Assembly: GCF_023278565.1 (NCBI RefSeq) | Contig: NC_064681.1 | Location: 4,526,001 to 4,590,000, forward strand | Reading direction: 5' to 3' | DNA length: 64,000 nt | Source of the DNA: Colletotrichum lupini | Taxonomy: Eukaryota > Ascomycota > Sordariomycetes > Glomerellales > Glomerellaceae | Shown: positions 43,609 through 54,312 of the stretch, piece after piece | Layout: each line of letters starts with the position of its first letter | Numbering within the stretch: position 1 is the first letter of the stretch | Made by a program: the position numbers and the translations under genes | Notes under the pieces: generated by a model | What the model was told of the DNA's origin: nothing | Seen by the model: only the letters and a program-made list of their open reading frames with translations | The model's database searches: none

Positions 43609-44263
43609 AGATGTTTCTGATTGATTGTTGTTTTGAGTTGCAATGTAGCCAAGACCGTAGATGGGGAGACTGGCACGACTGGATGGGCTTAGTGTACGCC
43701 AGTAGGGAACAGGGATGTGATCTAGAGTTTTTTTGACCGACATGAGAATATGAAAGAATGACCGCTAGCAGCCCTGGAGGAGACAAATTCAAGACTTGGC
43801 ATGAATCAGAAATTTCTGCTGAGAAGGGAGATGTGACTGGCGGGAGAATGCACCAGCCAAGACGCTTGGTGTGGCGATGCAAGTTGTGAGTTGGCTATCC
43901 AGAGGCAAGATTGGAGATCAAGTGAAGAATAGTAGTAGTAAACAGGATTATCTCATGTAAGAATCGGATGATCAACTCGATTTAGGTTTGAAGGGATGTT
44001 CATCCGAAAGGCAAGCGAGACGGGATGGAGGTGAGTGAGAGTTGTCATGCCGTTTTGATAAACCACGGAACGGGACGGAAGCGGCGGCGGGGGGAACCAT
44101 GAGACGGAGGAAAGAGCCGTTCAAAAGTACGTACCGATAGACTTAGGACCACGATCTCTCACAGAACATGCAGGAGACGGGGTGCAACGTTTGAGGATTG
44201 ACAGATCTCTTTTGAATCCCATTGAATGCACTTTAGTCTATTCTTGTAAACTTTTGTAACTGT
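43609..44263. other. Convergent 3' region
   Basis: 655 bp between the 3' ends of the glycerate kinase and the phosphoesterase. No gene seen; both 3' UTRs expected. Confidence 0.55.
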
Positions 44264-46389
44264 CTAGCTGATCATCTTGATGCGTCCCTCTAGAACTGGT
44301 GCAATGACACGGGTCCAGTCGACCGTGAACTCCCCCTCATGCAGAGGGTCACATACCTCAGCCTTTACACCCGCCTTGCTCGCCCATCTAGCGAAGAACT
44401 TACGCATAATGAGCATCTCCATGTCGATCTGAGCGACGCTGTCCACTTCATCCTCGGAATCGACCTCCTCGTCGGAGTCATCCTTGGGGGGCTTGACGTT
44501 TAGGGCATGTCTTTTGACCATCCACTCAGCCCATGACTTTGACTCAACCTTTGGCTTGGGGTCCGACGTGCCCGTCTCCGCCGGCGTCTCCCACATTTTC
44601 CGGGGCTCGACCGGGCTGTGGCACTTCTCGGCAACCTTGACCCAGTGTTCGCTGAGGTTCTTCCATTGGCCAACTGTGCGAAGGCTCATAAAATACTGGC
44701 GCAACATGGCGGAGATGAGAATGCCGTTCTCTTCGCAAACGATTTCCTCGGCGGTTCCGCCCTCGGGCTCGACGAGCAGGCTGGTAAATCCGTCTACTTT
44801 GGTCAGCTAACAATCTGATTGCAGGAAGCTCCAAAATTACCTTTTCCTCTGCCCATGTACCCTCGGGTCGCAAGTGTATACTTCTTTTCCGGTTCTATCG
44901 GTCCGCCTCCAAGGGCCGCTGCTACGATACGGGAGCCCGCTGGCTTGCTGGGGTCGAACGTGTACTCGATGTTGGATACTTGCGGGAATCGGCCTGATGG
45001 GTCAGCAATTTCCAGGGCCTTTGAGAGTAGTATGCTATATGGAGATTACCTTCTTGTGCTGGGTACTGGGAGACGCCGTTCTCCAAGGCATCCCAGAGCT
45101 GCTGACCAGTCACTCTGATAAAGATAACGGGATCCTCAAAAGGAAAGCAATTGGTGATATCCCTGACCCTGATCGCACCGGGAGGATAAATCTGGTCGCC
45201 ACGGATTGTGCCAGCTGCCATTAGGGCACAGTCGGCGTTGTGGTAATGCCTCATGACGTCGCAAACGAAATTCCCCATGTTGCTCTCCTTCATCCGGACG
45301 GTGCTGAATCTCGCATCCAACGGTGAGGCTGTCCAGCCTACGGACTTGGCCAGGCTGTGTTTCAGCTTGGAGGTCAGGTCTTCGGTAAGCTTTAGTGTCT
45401 CCTGATCTTCCGCGATAGAGGAGACGATGTCGCGCTGCAGAATGTCAAAGTCCCACTTTCCTGAACCGTCCTCCCTTTTCCGAACCTCGATGTAACTAAG
45501 CTGTTTAAAGTCGGAGCCGGATCGGAGCACGTGCGTGCCATTGACGAAGCTATGAGCGTAGTAATGGTCGTGTCCGCCCAGGATTATGTCGATGAGACCC
45601 TCCGTCTTCTCGGCAAGCTTGTTGTCGTTTGGCTCGCGCTGATGGCTGAGACAGATGATGATGTCGGCACCCTGAGCCCGGAGCTGCGGGACCAGTTCCT
45701 TGGCTGTCTCGCTGGCCGACTTGTAGATGATGTTGGGCGGCAAGCTGTTGATCGTTTCTAGCCATTCTCTTTCGCCGAGACCGAGGAGACCGATCTTGAT
45801 ACCATTGGACGATGTGATCATGTGCGTGTGCTTGGCATGTCCGAGAGGTACATTCTCGCCCAGGGCCGGGTCCAGGACATTGGCGAGAAGCCAGGGAAAG
45901 TTGCACTTAGCAGTCAAGTGCTCGAATTGCTTGACTCCAAAGTCGAAGTCATGGTTCTGTGAAGCATGTAAGTTCCGAGAAAGCAGCAGTAAAGTTTGAG
46001 GCCCACTTACACCAACGCAAGTGCAGTCAACGCCGATCTTGTTGAGCACTGGGACCATGTGCTCACCTGGGGCGCAATGAGTACAAGTGACAGACAAGTG
46101 AGACGTGATGGGGATGCGCTGTACCTTTTGTGACTGAACTCTCGAGACTGGGGTTGAAGACATCTCCTGAAAATAGAGTCACTAGCTCGGGCTGGCCCTG
46201 GTAGCGTTCGTGGCTTCGGTACTCGTTGACGGCAGTGATGAAGCGAGCAACACCACCCACCGGCTCAGCGCTCGCGGGTTCCAAGTGGTAAACATCGTTG
46301 AGGTGAAGAAGACGCAGGGCAACCGGTGCGTTGGAGCCCGAGCTGAAAGTGACGACGGGCTCATCGGGCGCTGGGGTGTTTTTGGGCAT
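44264..46389 (-). CDS. 5'-nucleotidase/UshA-family metallophosphoesterase
   Basis: Five exons: 46389-46125, 46066-46011, 45956-45050, 44993-44841 and 44793-44264, giving 636 aa. The metal-binding motifs come in order: LLHLNDVYHL, FSGDVFNPS, GNHDFDFG (joined across intron 2), CLSHQREPNDNKLA and ILGGHDHYY. The second domain has FVCDVMRHYHNADCALM and the substrate stacking region GVSQYPAQEGRFPQVSN. The C-terminus is an acidic, Ser/Asp-rich tail. No signal peptide is visible, so an intracellular calcineurin-like nucleotidase is more likely than a periplasm-type enzyme. It hydrolyses nucleotides or related phosphate esters. The start is at MPKNTPAP. Confidence 0.9.
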
Positions 46390-46879
46390 GGTGGGTACTA
46401 TGGAGAGGGAGGGAAATAGAAGTGGTCTAGGAATAGCAATGTAGTCGGAATCAGTCGGAAGACTGATTAAGAATTGCAACGCAAACGAGCGTTGCTCGTG
46501 AGCTGGAGCTAAGGATAGTGTGAGTGAGGTAAAGTTAGGTTTTGGAGTGAAGGCGAGGTGCCGTGCCGTCCGTCAACCGTCGTCCTTACGGTGCGGTGAG
46601 CTGAGTACTGCGGGGGCGGGGGCGGGGCAGGGGCAGTGAATTGGACCACGATTGATTGGTGCAGGAGCAACGGGGACGCAGGAACCAACCAAAAGAGACA
46701 ATTACCAATGCCAGGTCAGAGGCACGTGATGCAGTTGCTGCGCCATAGTGGGGCAAGATACGTCTTTTCGAGCACAGACTCCATCTGATAAGGATAAGGT
46801 TGCTGCTAATTATAACCAATGCCCCACCAGAACAGGGGCCAGCACTTGCTGTTTCTCTGCAGGGAATTCCGCCAGCGCC
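46390..46879. other. Promoter side of the phosphoesterase
   Basis: About 490 bp, G-rich at 46608-46632 on the + strand. No gene seen. Confidence 0.45.
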
Positions 46880-47590
46880 TTTCTTTAATTTGTTGAACGT
46901 GGGTAAATTGATTCAAAGGTAATTCTCTCTTACACCGCTCAAATAAGTTGCTACCCTGACCATACAGTCCAGAAAAGTCGGTCATCTCCGAATGTGGTGC
47001 ACCAAAGTCCAGAACCTTTCCATCTCCGAGTAAAGCGACTGTGTCGTAAAGACCCACATGCCCAAGTCGATGCATCACCACCAACACTGCCAAGCGAACT
47101 CATTGTCTGTTGCATTCTGCATCCTAGAATCAGTCGCAGCATCAACGCTGCAACATGTTAGCCAGGTCCAACCGTTTTTTTTTTCAAACAAAAATCCATC
47201 CGCCAAAGAACATAACTTACTTGCTCATCGCCTCTTCCAGTAACAAAACCTTGGACTTCCGCAACTTGGCTCTATTACTGACTCGCTGACCACACAGCAG
47301 AGTCAATATACTTATTCATTCCCCCCTATCTCGAAACAATATCTCGGTGCCCAACCTTCTCTAAAACTTGCGAAATCTCTCTGTCATTCGAGACGACGCA
47401 GAAAGGATCGATATCAAACGAACAGTTTCCGGCACCAGAACCGGATCTTGAGAGACCACACTTATTCGAGAGCGAAGATCGCCTTGCGTCACCATGTCAG
47501 GTCACACACTCCCGTCCTTGTACATGTGGTGAATTCTTCCGTTTTCCAGCCGATGCTGGAGAGTAGAGTTAGATAAGCCGGTACTCGAGG
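46880..47590 (-). pseudogene. ABCC-type transporter relic (second nucleotide-binding domain)
   Basis: Minus-strand pieces line up in order with an ABCC NBD. A decayed Walker A near 47570 reads STGLSNSTL (K replaced by N). It is followed by VTQGDLRSRISVVSQDPVLV, FDIDPF and ISQVLEKVGHRDIVSR, then a stop and frame change. LRKSKVLLLEEAMSN is Walker B, and VDAATDSRMQNA follows after a well-preserved 73-nt intron at 47148-47220. Another frame gives VLVVMHRLGH and VALLGDGKVLDFGAPH, the H-loop and end. The signature LSGGQ is reduced to LCGQ. No transmembrane domains or first NBD are left. A decayed exporter, probably of a toxic or secondary metabolite. Confidence 0.8.
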
Positions 47591-47883
47591 ATGCCACAGA
47601 CTGAGAAGTGTTGAAAGAGCCATTAAAGTATCTCATGACGTAACGGTGTAAGGGGGGGGGGGAGCGCTTATTTACTTGCGCTATGTCCGAAGCAGCGTCA
47701 CTCATGACCTAAAGGAGCAGCATGTTTAGGCACCTTATGCATTTTCTTTATTTCAAGGATTGATGAGAAGCTGTCGCATCTGTTTAAGTCCGTCTAACTT
47801 CAATACCTGGTTGCTGGCCCATATCGCCGTGCTCCCATTTCATATCTCCAAGAATAGGTTTTCTGCCCCCATCGTTATGTCTC
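47591..47883. other. Spacer between the ABC and P450 relics
   Basis: No gene. It contains an 11-G run at 47652-47662. Confidence 0.45.
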
Positions 47884-48772
47884 CTACGTCTCACGAACTC
47901 GAATGACAATCGACATAGGGGCAGTCGTCGGCAGGAACTCGAAGTTACGAATGAGCTAGGATCAAAAGTCTTAGTTATCTATACTTCGAATCATTTTCCA
48001 CGATGCTTGGGACACTCACCGTGACAAATATCTTGTTCAGCTCTATCATGGCCACCGCTTTGCCCGCACACTGCCACCTGCCAGCACCGAAAACCAACTC
48101 GGTTCGTTTTTTCCATTCTTTAACCGTGGCGTCAGCGGCTTCGAGCCATCTCTGGGGCCGGAACTCGTCGGCGTCGTGTCCAAATAGCTCTTTATCATGC
48201 GTAACTGACCACGTGTCGTGTGCGACTCTTGTACCTGCAGGTAAGAATTTGCCCTCGTGCACATCGCCTTCAGGCCCGACCTGTTTCATGAGCAACCCAG
48301 TGAATGGCGGATGAACGCGGAGGGACTCGAAAATGACTGCCTGAGCAGACCAGTGTTAGCGCGAAGCCGAGGAGCTTTATCGCTTCTATCAACTCGTCAT
48401 ATGCGGCCTGGGCTTACCTGAAGAAAGGGTAGCTTCAGAGCTTCTGGGTTGGTGATGGGCTCAGAGATTGATCCGTCTGAAATCGCTGTCATAATTTCCT
48501 CTTCAAGCCTTTCGAAAGTGGAAGGATTGCTTAGTAGGTATTGCATTGTCCACTTGATGGCCTTTGCGGCTGTATCCGAGCCAGCGACCATGGGAAACAT
48601 GATTTCAGACTGCGCGGAACGTTGGTCAAGCCCATGGCGAATGAAAGATCCCTATTCAACTTATTAACGATCTAAAGGTGTTAACGATGTTTTCTCAGTT
48701 TGGCTCACAAGTAGGTCGGGCTCGTCCTTTGCATCCGGAGCGAAACGTTTCACAACGTGCTGCTGGGCGAGT
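47884..48772 (-). pseudogene. Cytochrome P450, C-terminal half only
   Basis: Exons 48772-48709, 48651-48418, 48340-48020 and 47955-47884 keep one frame with canonical introns and code the C-terminal half of a P450. GSFIRHGLDQRSAQSEIMF leads into the I-helix AGSDTAA; ESLR is the K-helix, FRPQRW the PERF-like loop, and FGAGRWQCAGKAVA the heme-binding loop. It ends at a natural stop (RVRET). This resembles the pisatin-demethylase-like P450 group. Upstream of 48772 I could not find the membrane anchor, the proline hinge or the B-C-helix region, so the gene looks 5'-truncated. If upstream exons were missed, it could be a live gene. Confidence 0.7.
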
Positions 48773-50118
48773 CTACAGGCCACACCGGTTAACATAACGA
48801 TGATTTCCCAAGTCACAGGCCAGATCTCGATACCGACCTCAAGACGCTTTGCTCCGTTGCAAACTCTTCTAACACAGCCCCTGCGAAAGGGATCCTAACA
48901 GTGTGACAGCCTCGGATCCTCATACAAAATCTTCTGAGCTGCGAGGTATGAAACAGTGAAGGTGTCGACTCCCGTAAAGCTAAGACAACCCCAAATCTTC
49001 ATCTTCCACACCGTCTCTAGAAGGGTTGAAGATGACTTCGTTCTACGTCATAATCAAGCTTTTCATGTGTCCAGCTGAAGATTTCAATAAGGCATGGCAG
49101 CATGGCACATTGGTACATAGACGCCACGAAGCGGGGAATCTGTCTCCCCGTCTGACCAGCTAGAGTAGCTTCTTCCAAGGAGTGCCGGGACAGGCACGAC
49201 AGGGTCCAAGACGAATCAAGGGACCAGCTTAGAAAGTGTCTTATAAAAGTGTCTCACAATGCCAAGTTCGCTTCCCCAGCTAAGTGACAGATGACGCCAT
49301 TCTATAGGGCTCGAGATCTGCAGGATCTTCAAGGGATTTCAAGACTTGTTTCTTATGTGCGTACTTTGCGCTATGGGGTCTGGATAGACTGGAAGTGCCA
49401 GCAAAGACGGAGTCCAAGGAAAGTAAGAACCAAATCAGCCCTCATGATATTTTCGCATACTCAACCGAGTTCTGTTCCTCAAGATGGCCATCGACGCCGG
49501 GGAGCAGTATTCGTGCTGACTATGATGAGTGTGGCCTGATGAAGATCAGCCTATCTTTACGTCCAAGATCCTGCCTTTGCCCTTTGGTCCCATGTTCGTT
49601 TCTGCCCCATTATCATAGGCTAGTGAGACCTTAGTTTCGGCCGCTAAGGTAGCTCTATAGGGTCATCCCGCTGCATCCCTGCAGGGAAACAACAGTGCGA
49701 ATGGCTAATCATTTGGAACTAATCAATGATGGCTGAGGCGAACCCCGGACTAGACGCCACCAAACAGGTCAGAGGTATTTACAAGAATGGACACATCTCG
49801 ATGAGACGGGCGTTATATCGGCTTTCAATCCATCAGATGTAAGGCTCAGTGACGAGTGCCAAGCTTCATGTTCAGCTCGGGATGCTGCAATGGCGTGCAC
49901 ATACCTTCAGCTACGGCTGCCTTGCTGATGTCCTATGTCGCATAAGCTCGGGCAAACTCATGGAAGGGAAGAAGCTGCTGTAAGAAGCAAGAAAAGTATC
50001 AACATCGAAGTATATAAACCCAGGGCTTCACGGTCTGTGACAGCCAGAATAGAATCAGCAACACAACAAAACATTTCTAGAGCATAGTCTCCCAGAGTCG
50101 ATTCTTTCCACATTCATC
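48773..50118. other. Intergenic between P450 relic and LAS peptidase
   Basis: 1.3 kb. Possible eroded P450 5' exons lie at 48780-49050, but no conserved block is readable. Otherwise it is the promoter of the peptidase, with a TATA box at 50011. Confidence 0.45.
50011..50018 (+). promoter_or_regulatory. TATA box of the LAS peptidase
   Basis: TATATAAA, 101 bp upstream of the start codon, followed by a CAGCAACACAAC-type leader usual in expressed fungal secretory genes. Confidence 0.55.
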
Positions 50119-50996
50119 ATGAGATACCAATCTCTCTTCGTCTCCTCCATCTCAGTGCAGGTCGCACTGGCGGCGCTCAATGAGCCCTGCTATGGCTCTG
50201 GTGGTAGAGCCGGTATGATGACTTCACCTTTGCCTGGATGAAAGACTTTTGACTGATATTTCTCTCAGGTGTCTGCGTAACTACAAGTTCGTGCTCTTCG
50301 AACGGAGGTACAACGATTGACGGCGCTTGTCCGGCCGATGCTTCCAACATCAAGTGCTGCACCAAAGCTTCCTGCGGAAGCGGGGGCAATTGTCGTTGGA
50401 CAAGCGACTGTGCAGGAACATCTGCTTCCAATCAGTGTCCAGGACCAAGTGGCTTCAAATGCTGCTCCTCCACTGCTACCGGATTCGGTGTCTACGGCGA
50501 CCCAACTGTTCCATCTGTCGGTGCCTGTAAGCAGGTTGCAGTCAGCGGCGCAAAGAAGATCGTCGCAGCATTTCCCGGGAGGGTCAGGCAAATCTACTGC
50601 ACTCGCGACTGCACATGCCCTGGCGACTCGGATCACTGCTGCGGCAAAGCGACAGACATGATGTGCTCTGATGCTGGTGGTGTGAGTCAAGCTCGCGTTG
50701 ATTATTTACCTCAACGTCGCGACTAATCCCTCTGCAGGTCCCCACTATTTCTGGCAAGGAGATTGCTGAGTGGGTTATGAACAACCGTGAGACGCTCAAC
50801 CTCAAGTACGTTATTTGGGGTCAGAAGATCTGGAATCCTTCTCAAGACTCGGTCAAGTCTTGGTCCAGTTGGCGAAGTATGGATGATCGCGGCGACTTTA
50901 CCGCGAATCACTGGTGAGTTTAGGTGCTGAAGGAAGACCCAGAAATCCGTGCTCATACAATTTGACAGGGATCATGTTCATGTGAGCTACAACTAG
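50119..50996 (+). CDS. Secreted LAS-type metallopeptidase with Cys-rich N-terminal module
   Basis: Exons 50119-50212, 50269-50681, 50738-50913 and 50969-50996 give 236 aa. The signal peptide is about residues 1-19. Residues 20-97 are a cysteine-rich module with paired Cys-Cys (IKCCTK, FKCC) and two CP(A/G) blocks, of the kind seen next to muramidase-type domains in fungi. The C-terminal domain has SDHCCGKATD (matches SxHxxGxAxD; ligands His154 and Asp161) and ends HWDHVHVSYN, the terminal His pair with its acidic neighbour. These are the zinc ligands of the LAS fold (lysostaphin, D-Ala-D-Ala peptidases, sonic hedgehog). Cleavage of bacterial peptidoglycan stem peptides outside the cell is inferred. 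The only intact gene in a zone of relics. Confidence 0.85.
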
Positions 50997-51737
50997 GTGC
51001 GAGGGGAATTCTTCGCGACATTATGTTCATGGGAAAATCTAAGAATTTGGAACAAGCTTGTGGGAGCAGGGCAAGAATCCCCCAGTGTAGTAATGGATGG
51101 AGAAATGCGGTCCGAATGATGATCCTGCAGGCGGCACATTCAAGTTTGCGCATGCCAAGGTCTGTTGGTGTGCCCTTTGCTCGGGTCACGTACCCTGTAG
51201 GTAGCCGTCGAGGCATAAGCCCTGGCCTTATTAGATTGACGTTATGCCTCGCGAGCCGCAATGTTTGGACTTGGGAGTGCAGAAAATCCTTCGGGATGAT
51301 CCACCTCATTTTGAAAAAAGTATGTTGTGACAATTGAAGTGCCTAAGTTGAGAGAATTTCCTTCCCAACATAGAAGGGGTTTTGCTCTGAACCAAACTAA
51401 CAAGGGACAGTTAACAGCCGCGGCATGACACGATATGCACCTGATATTTATCAGGGGTTCACCGGCTGCCTTTCCACCTCAATCCGATAGGACCTCCGGA
51501 AATGATAATCTTTCTATGCGGGGAACCCACAAAAATCGCATTAGGAGATGCGGCCGGAACCAACATGCATGATTATCCCCGGCCGAGGAGAGGGGTAACA
51601 TGAGTCAAAGCATTCACGAAATTCTGATAAATCATTGCGATTAGATCTGTAGTATCGTGGTTGCTTCAATATTTCTCATTCTTTGCCAAGCATATGATCT
51701 GTAATACAGGCTACAACCTCGTTTCCAATCATGTCAG
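50997..51737. other. Spacer between LAS peptidase and methyltransferase relic
   Basis: No readable gene. The lost 5' half of the methyltransferase would be expected here but is not recognisable. Confidence 0.45.
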
Positions 51738-52230
51738 CAGAAACCCAAGACCGTGGAACTCAATGAGATCAATCCCAATTCCGGCTGTGATGACGACACC
51801 CTCAAGCAAAAATCCGTTCTCTACAAGGTCGTTCGCCTGTGGGGAGAAGCTGCCGCAGCTTTGGGGAGACCTTTCCAAGACATCAAAGGTTTGAAAGATG
51901 TTCTGGTCGAAGTAGGATTCAAAGACGTCCACATTCAAAGATTCAAATGGCTAAGTGATCCTTGGCCAAAAGATAAGAAACATCGTGAGCTAGGGTACTG
52001 AATTTACGAGAATTTTGCGGCTGGTCTGGAAGGCTTTGTCATGGCACCCTTCACAAGAGCACACAATTGGACACCCCAAGAGGTGACAGTGCTGTGTATG
52101 GAAGTGCGGAAGGTAATGAACAACCCGAACGTTCATTCCTACTCTTCCATGTAAGCTTACATGACCAAGCCCGGTTGACGTCGCACTACTGACGAGATCT
52201 AGTTGGTCGATCTACGCAAGAAAGCCGTAG
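51738..52230 (+). pseudogene. LaeA-like SAM methyltransferase, C-terminal half
   Basis: One frame reads VELNEINPNSGCDDDTL, then LWGEAAAALGRPFQDIKGL, VLVEVGFKDVHIQRFKW and SDPWPKDKKHRELG. It is interrupted by TGA 51999-52001 and goes on as IYENFAAGLEGFVMAPFTR, WTPQEVTVLCMEVRKVM, joining through a 52-nt intron (52151-52202) to WSIYARKP and a natural stop at 52228-52230. This is the C-terminal half of a LaeA-type class I methyltransferase; the SAM-binding motif I half is absent. The last intron and stop remain intact, so decay is recent or partial. Confidence 0.82.
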
Positions 52231-53017
52231 GCAGCGACCCCGGATCATTGGGTCAGGGAAGAGTCTTGGCCTCAGATGTTGAATATCCGATATCATGGCA
52301 ACACAATATTCCCCAAGAGGGTCGTTCAGTCCACGTAAGTCATGATCTAGCTGTGGATCCTTACGTTGCGACTTGACTTCGCCGAGATGCAGGGTCGAGA
52401 AGTCACTTCACTGATACACGCGTTGAGTTGCTATAGACAATTGGTTGCTCAGCCTAGTTGGGACATGGAGAAGTACGTTCAGGTTGTTCCATACCGGATC
52501 AAAGAATATATGGAAGGATACTATGTTTGTCATTCATCGAAAGACGGGGTTCTTGAGATGTTTCTGAAATTAGAACGCTTCTCGACATGGGAACTATAGG
52601 CCCTTGTTGTTTCTCATTGTTGTGAGGATGGATTAGCGATTCCTCTTATTTATCTATATCAAGGCGTGTGAATTCTCTCCTTGCACCCAGACGCTCTCAT
52701 AGTAAGCGGTTATGCGTTCTACTTACGGGGCATTTACGTGCCCCATATGGAAAGGGCCGCAGGGTGCCACTTAGCAGTATTGGCCCGCCTAATCCACACG
52801 AGGCACATGCTTAGGCATCATTTGCCGACTTTCCGCTCCAATATAATAGGTTTGCATGCGAGATGTAACCGGGATGAAAGACTACTGGCAGTTTTCTTCA
52901 TCAGGAAGTACAACCGCCATCTCCGGCATGGTCGCCGCAGACGTGCGTGAGTATCACATCGTAGGAGTGGGGTAGCCTACCATCGAACGATAGGTTTGCA
53001 AGTAATAGAACTAACAG
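52231..53017. other. Unique DNA at the edge of the repeat island
   Basis: A 77-codon open frame (52366-52599) has no recognised domain. Composition is normal up to 53017 and changes abruptly at the LTR. Confidence 0.5.
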
Positions 53018-53228
53018 TGTTAGTATCCCTATTATAGGGTAGTTAGTTCGAACCGTAGTTAATAAAGAGATTAATTAAACTATCTAAATATTTACGTAAT
53101 AAGTATAAAAAGGAGGTTCTAATTATAAGTTAAGCTAGCTATAATAATTATAAATAGGGCCCCTAATTAGCCCCTATATAGTCGGCTATATACCGTAGTC
53201 GAATTAGACTTCTAATCCGATACTAACT
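53018..53228 (-). repeat. Copia LTR, copy A
   Basis: About 210 bp, bounded by GTTAGTATC and GATACTAAC inverted termini, shared with the two other LTRs in the window. Confidence 0.75.
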
Positions 53229-53797
53229 TTCTCTTTTTTTTATTAATTTAACTACTATAGTCAGAGGTATAATTCGACCTCGGGCCCGTTTACTAAGTCG
53301 TTTCTTTTTCTCCCTTTTCTCTACTCTTTTTATATAACTTATCCCTCTATTCGTATAATAACTTTTCCGCTATTTATAAATTATTTTAATCCTTTATTTA
53401 GTACTATTTTTATAAAAGTATTTACGAGGTTATTTTTATTATCAATTTAACAGATCTCGAGTATCTCGCGCCTTTCGTATAATTACCTAAGGGCTATAAT
53501 ATCGATTATAAGCCTCTTTTCTTTTATTATTCCTAATTTAATAAGGTATTCGTATAATAAGTAAGAATTAGTATAAATAACTATTAAAATAAATAAAAGG
53601 CTAATTTAATTAGTAATCTTCTTTAGCGTTATTAAAATCGTATAAGAGAGGTTAACGCCGTTAACTATACCATAAACCTCTAACGCTAATATACTTCTTA
53701 TTACTTATTTATTTTTAATTAATAAGTAATAGATTATATTACTATATATAATAAATTCGCTCTTATTTATACTCTCGTTAACTAGGATAATAATATA
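53018..53797 (-). mobile_element. Ty1/Copia 3' fragment, inverted (LTR plus RNase H end)
   Basis: Reverse-complement match, about 780 bp long, to 58023-58801: an LTR at 53018-53228, a polypurine tract just inside it (minus-strand AAAAAAAAGAGAAAG), then the end of pol in reverse orientation. It is broken at 53797, where the match to the other copy stops abruptly. Heavily mutated to TpA. Confidence 0.85.
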
Positions 53798-54312
53798 CTC
53801 TGGCACGGATAGCTTTAACGAGGTAATGCGGGATATTCTTATACAGAATATAAAAAGTGAATATTCATATAGAAGCAAGAATATATGAATATAGGGGAAA
53901 TAAGCGTATATAAAAGAGGTTTTTATAGTAAAGAGAGTAATATAGTTGAATTACTATATGAGAAGTTGCTTGCTTAACGAAAGGTCTAGGTAGGCAAATA
54001 CACGCCTATATATAGGCATAAAAACCTCCTACTAGAATATTCCATTGCTTATTAATTATGATATAATTAATAAGCGTATACGTAAGTGAATGCGTAATCG
54101 TAGTACGTAATTCCGCCTCGAGTAAATTCCAGATTATTCAGTTACCTTCCAGTACTTTCCATTGCTTACGTAAGCTTATATAAGCAGTATTGCTTACATA
54201 ATCAATACCTATAATAATCTACAGAAATCGTAGATGAATATGGTATATAGTTTGCTTACGTAATATTGATAATAAGGCGAATAATAAGGTAAACAAAGTT
54301 ACCTTCGTAACA
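53798..54312. other. Unmutated insert inside the RIP island
   Basis: About 515 bp present between the inverted fragment and the truncated copy and absent from the second element. Unlike its surroundings it keeps many CA and TG dinucleotides. It is rich in short dyads and repeated words: GCTTACGTAAGC and GCTTATATAAGC around 54172-54192, TTGCTTACGTAA again near 54256, and CCATTGCTTA twice. No coding frame. It could be a solo LTR or MITE of another family, or single-copy DNA. Confidence 0.5.

Noticed and set aside
52366..52599. 77-codon frame beside the methyltransferase relic
   Set aside because: It lies past the natural stop of the relic and matches no family I recognise.
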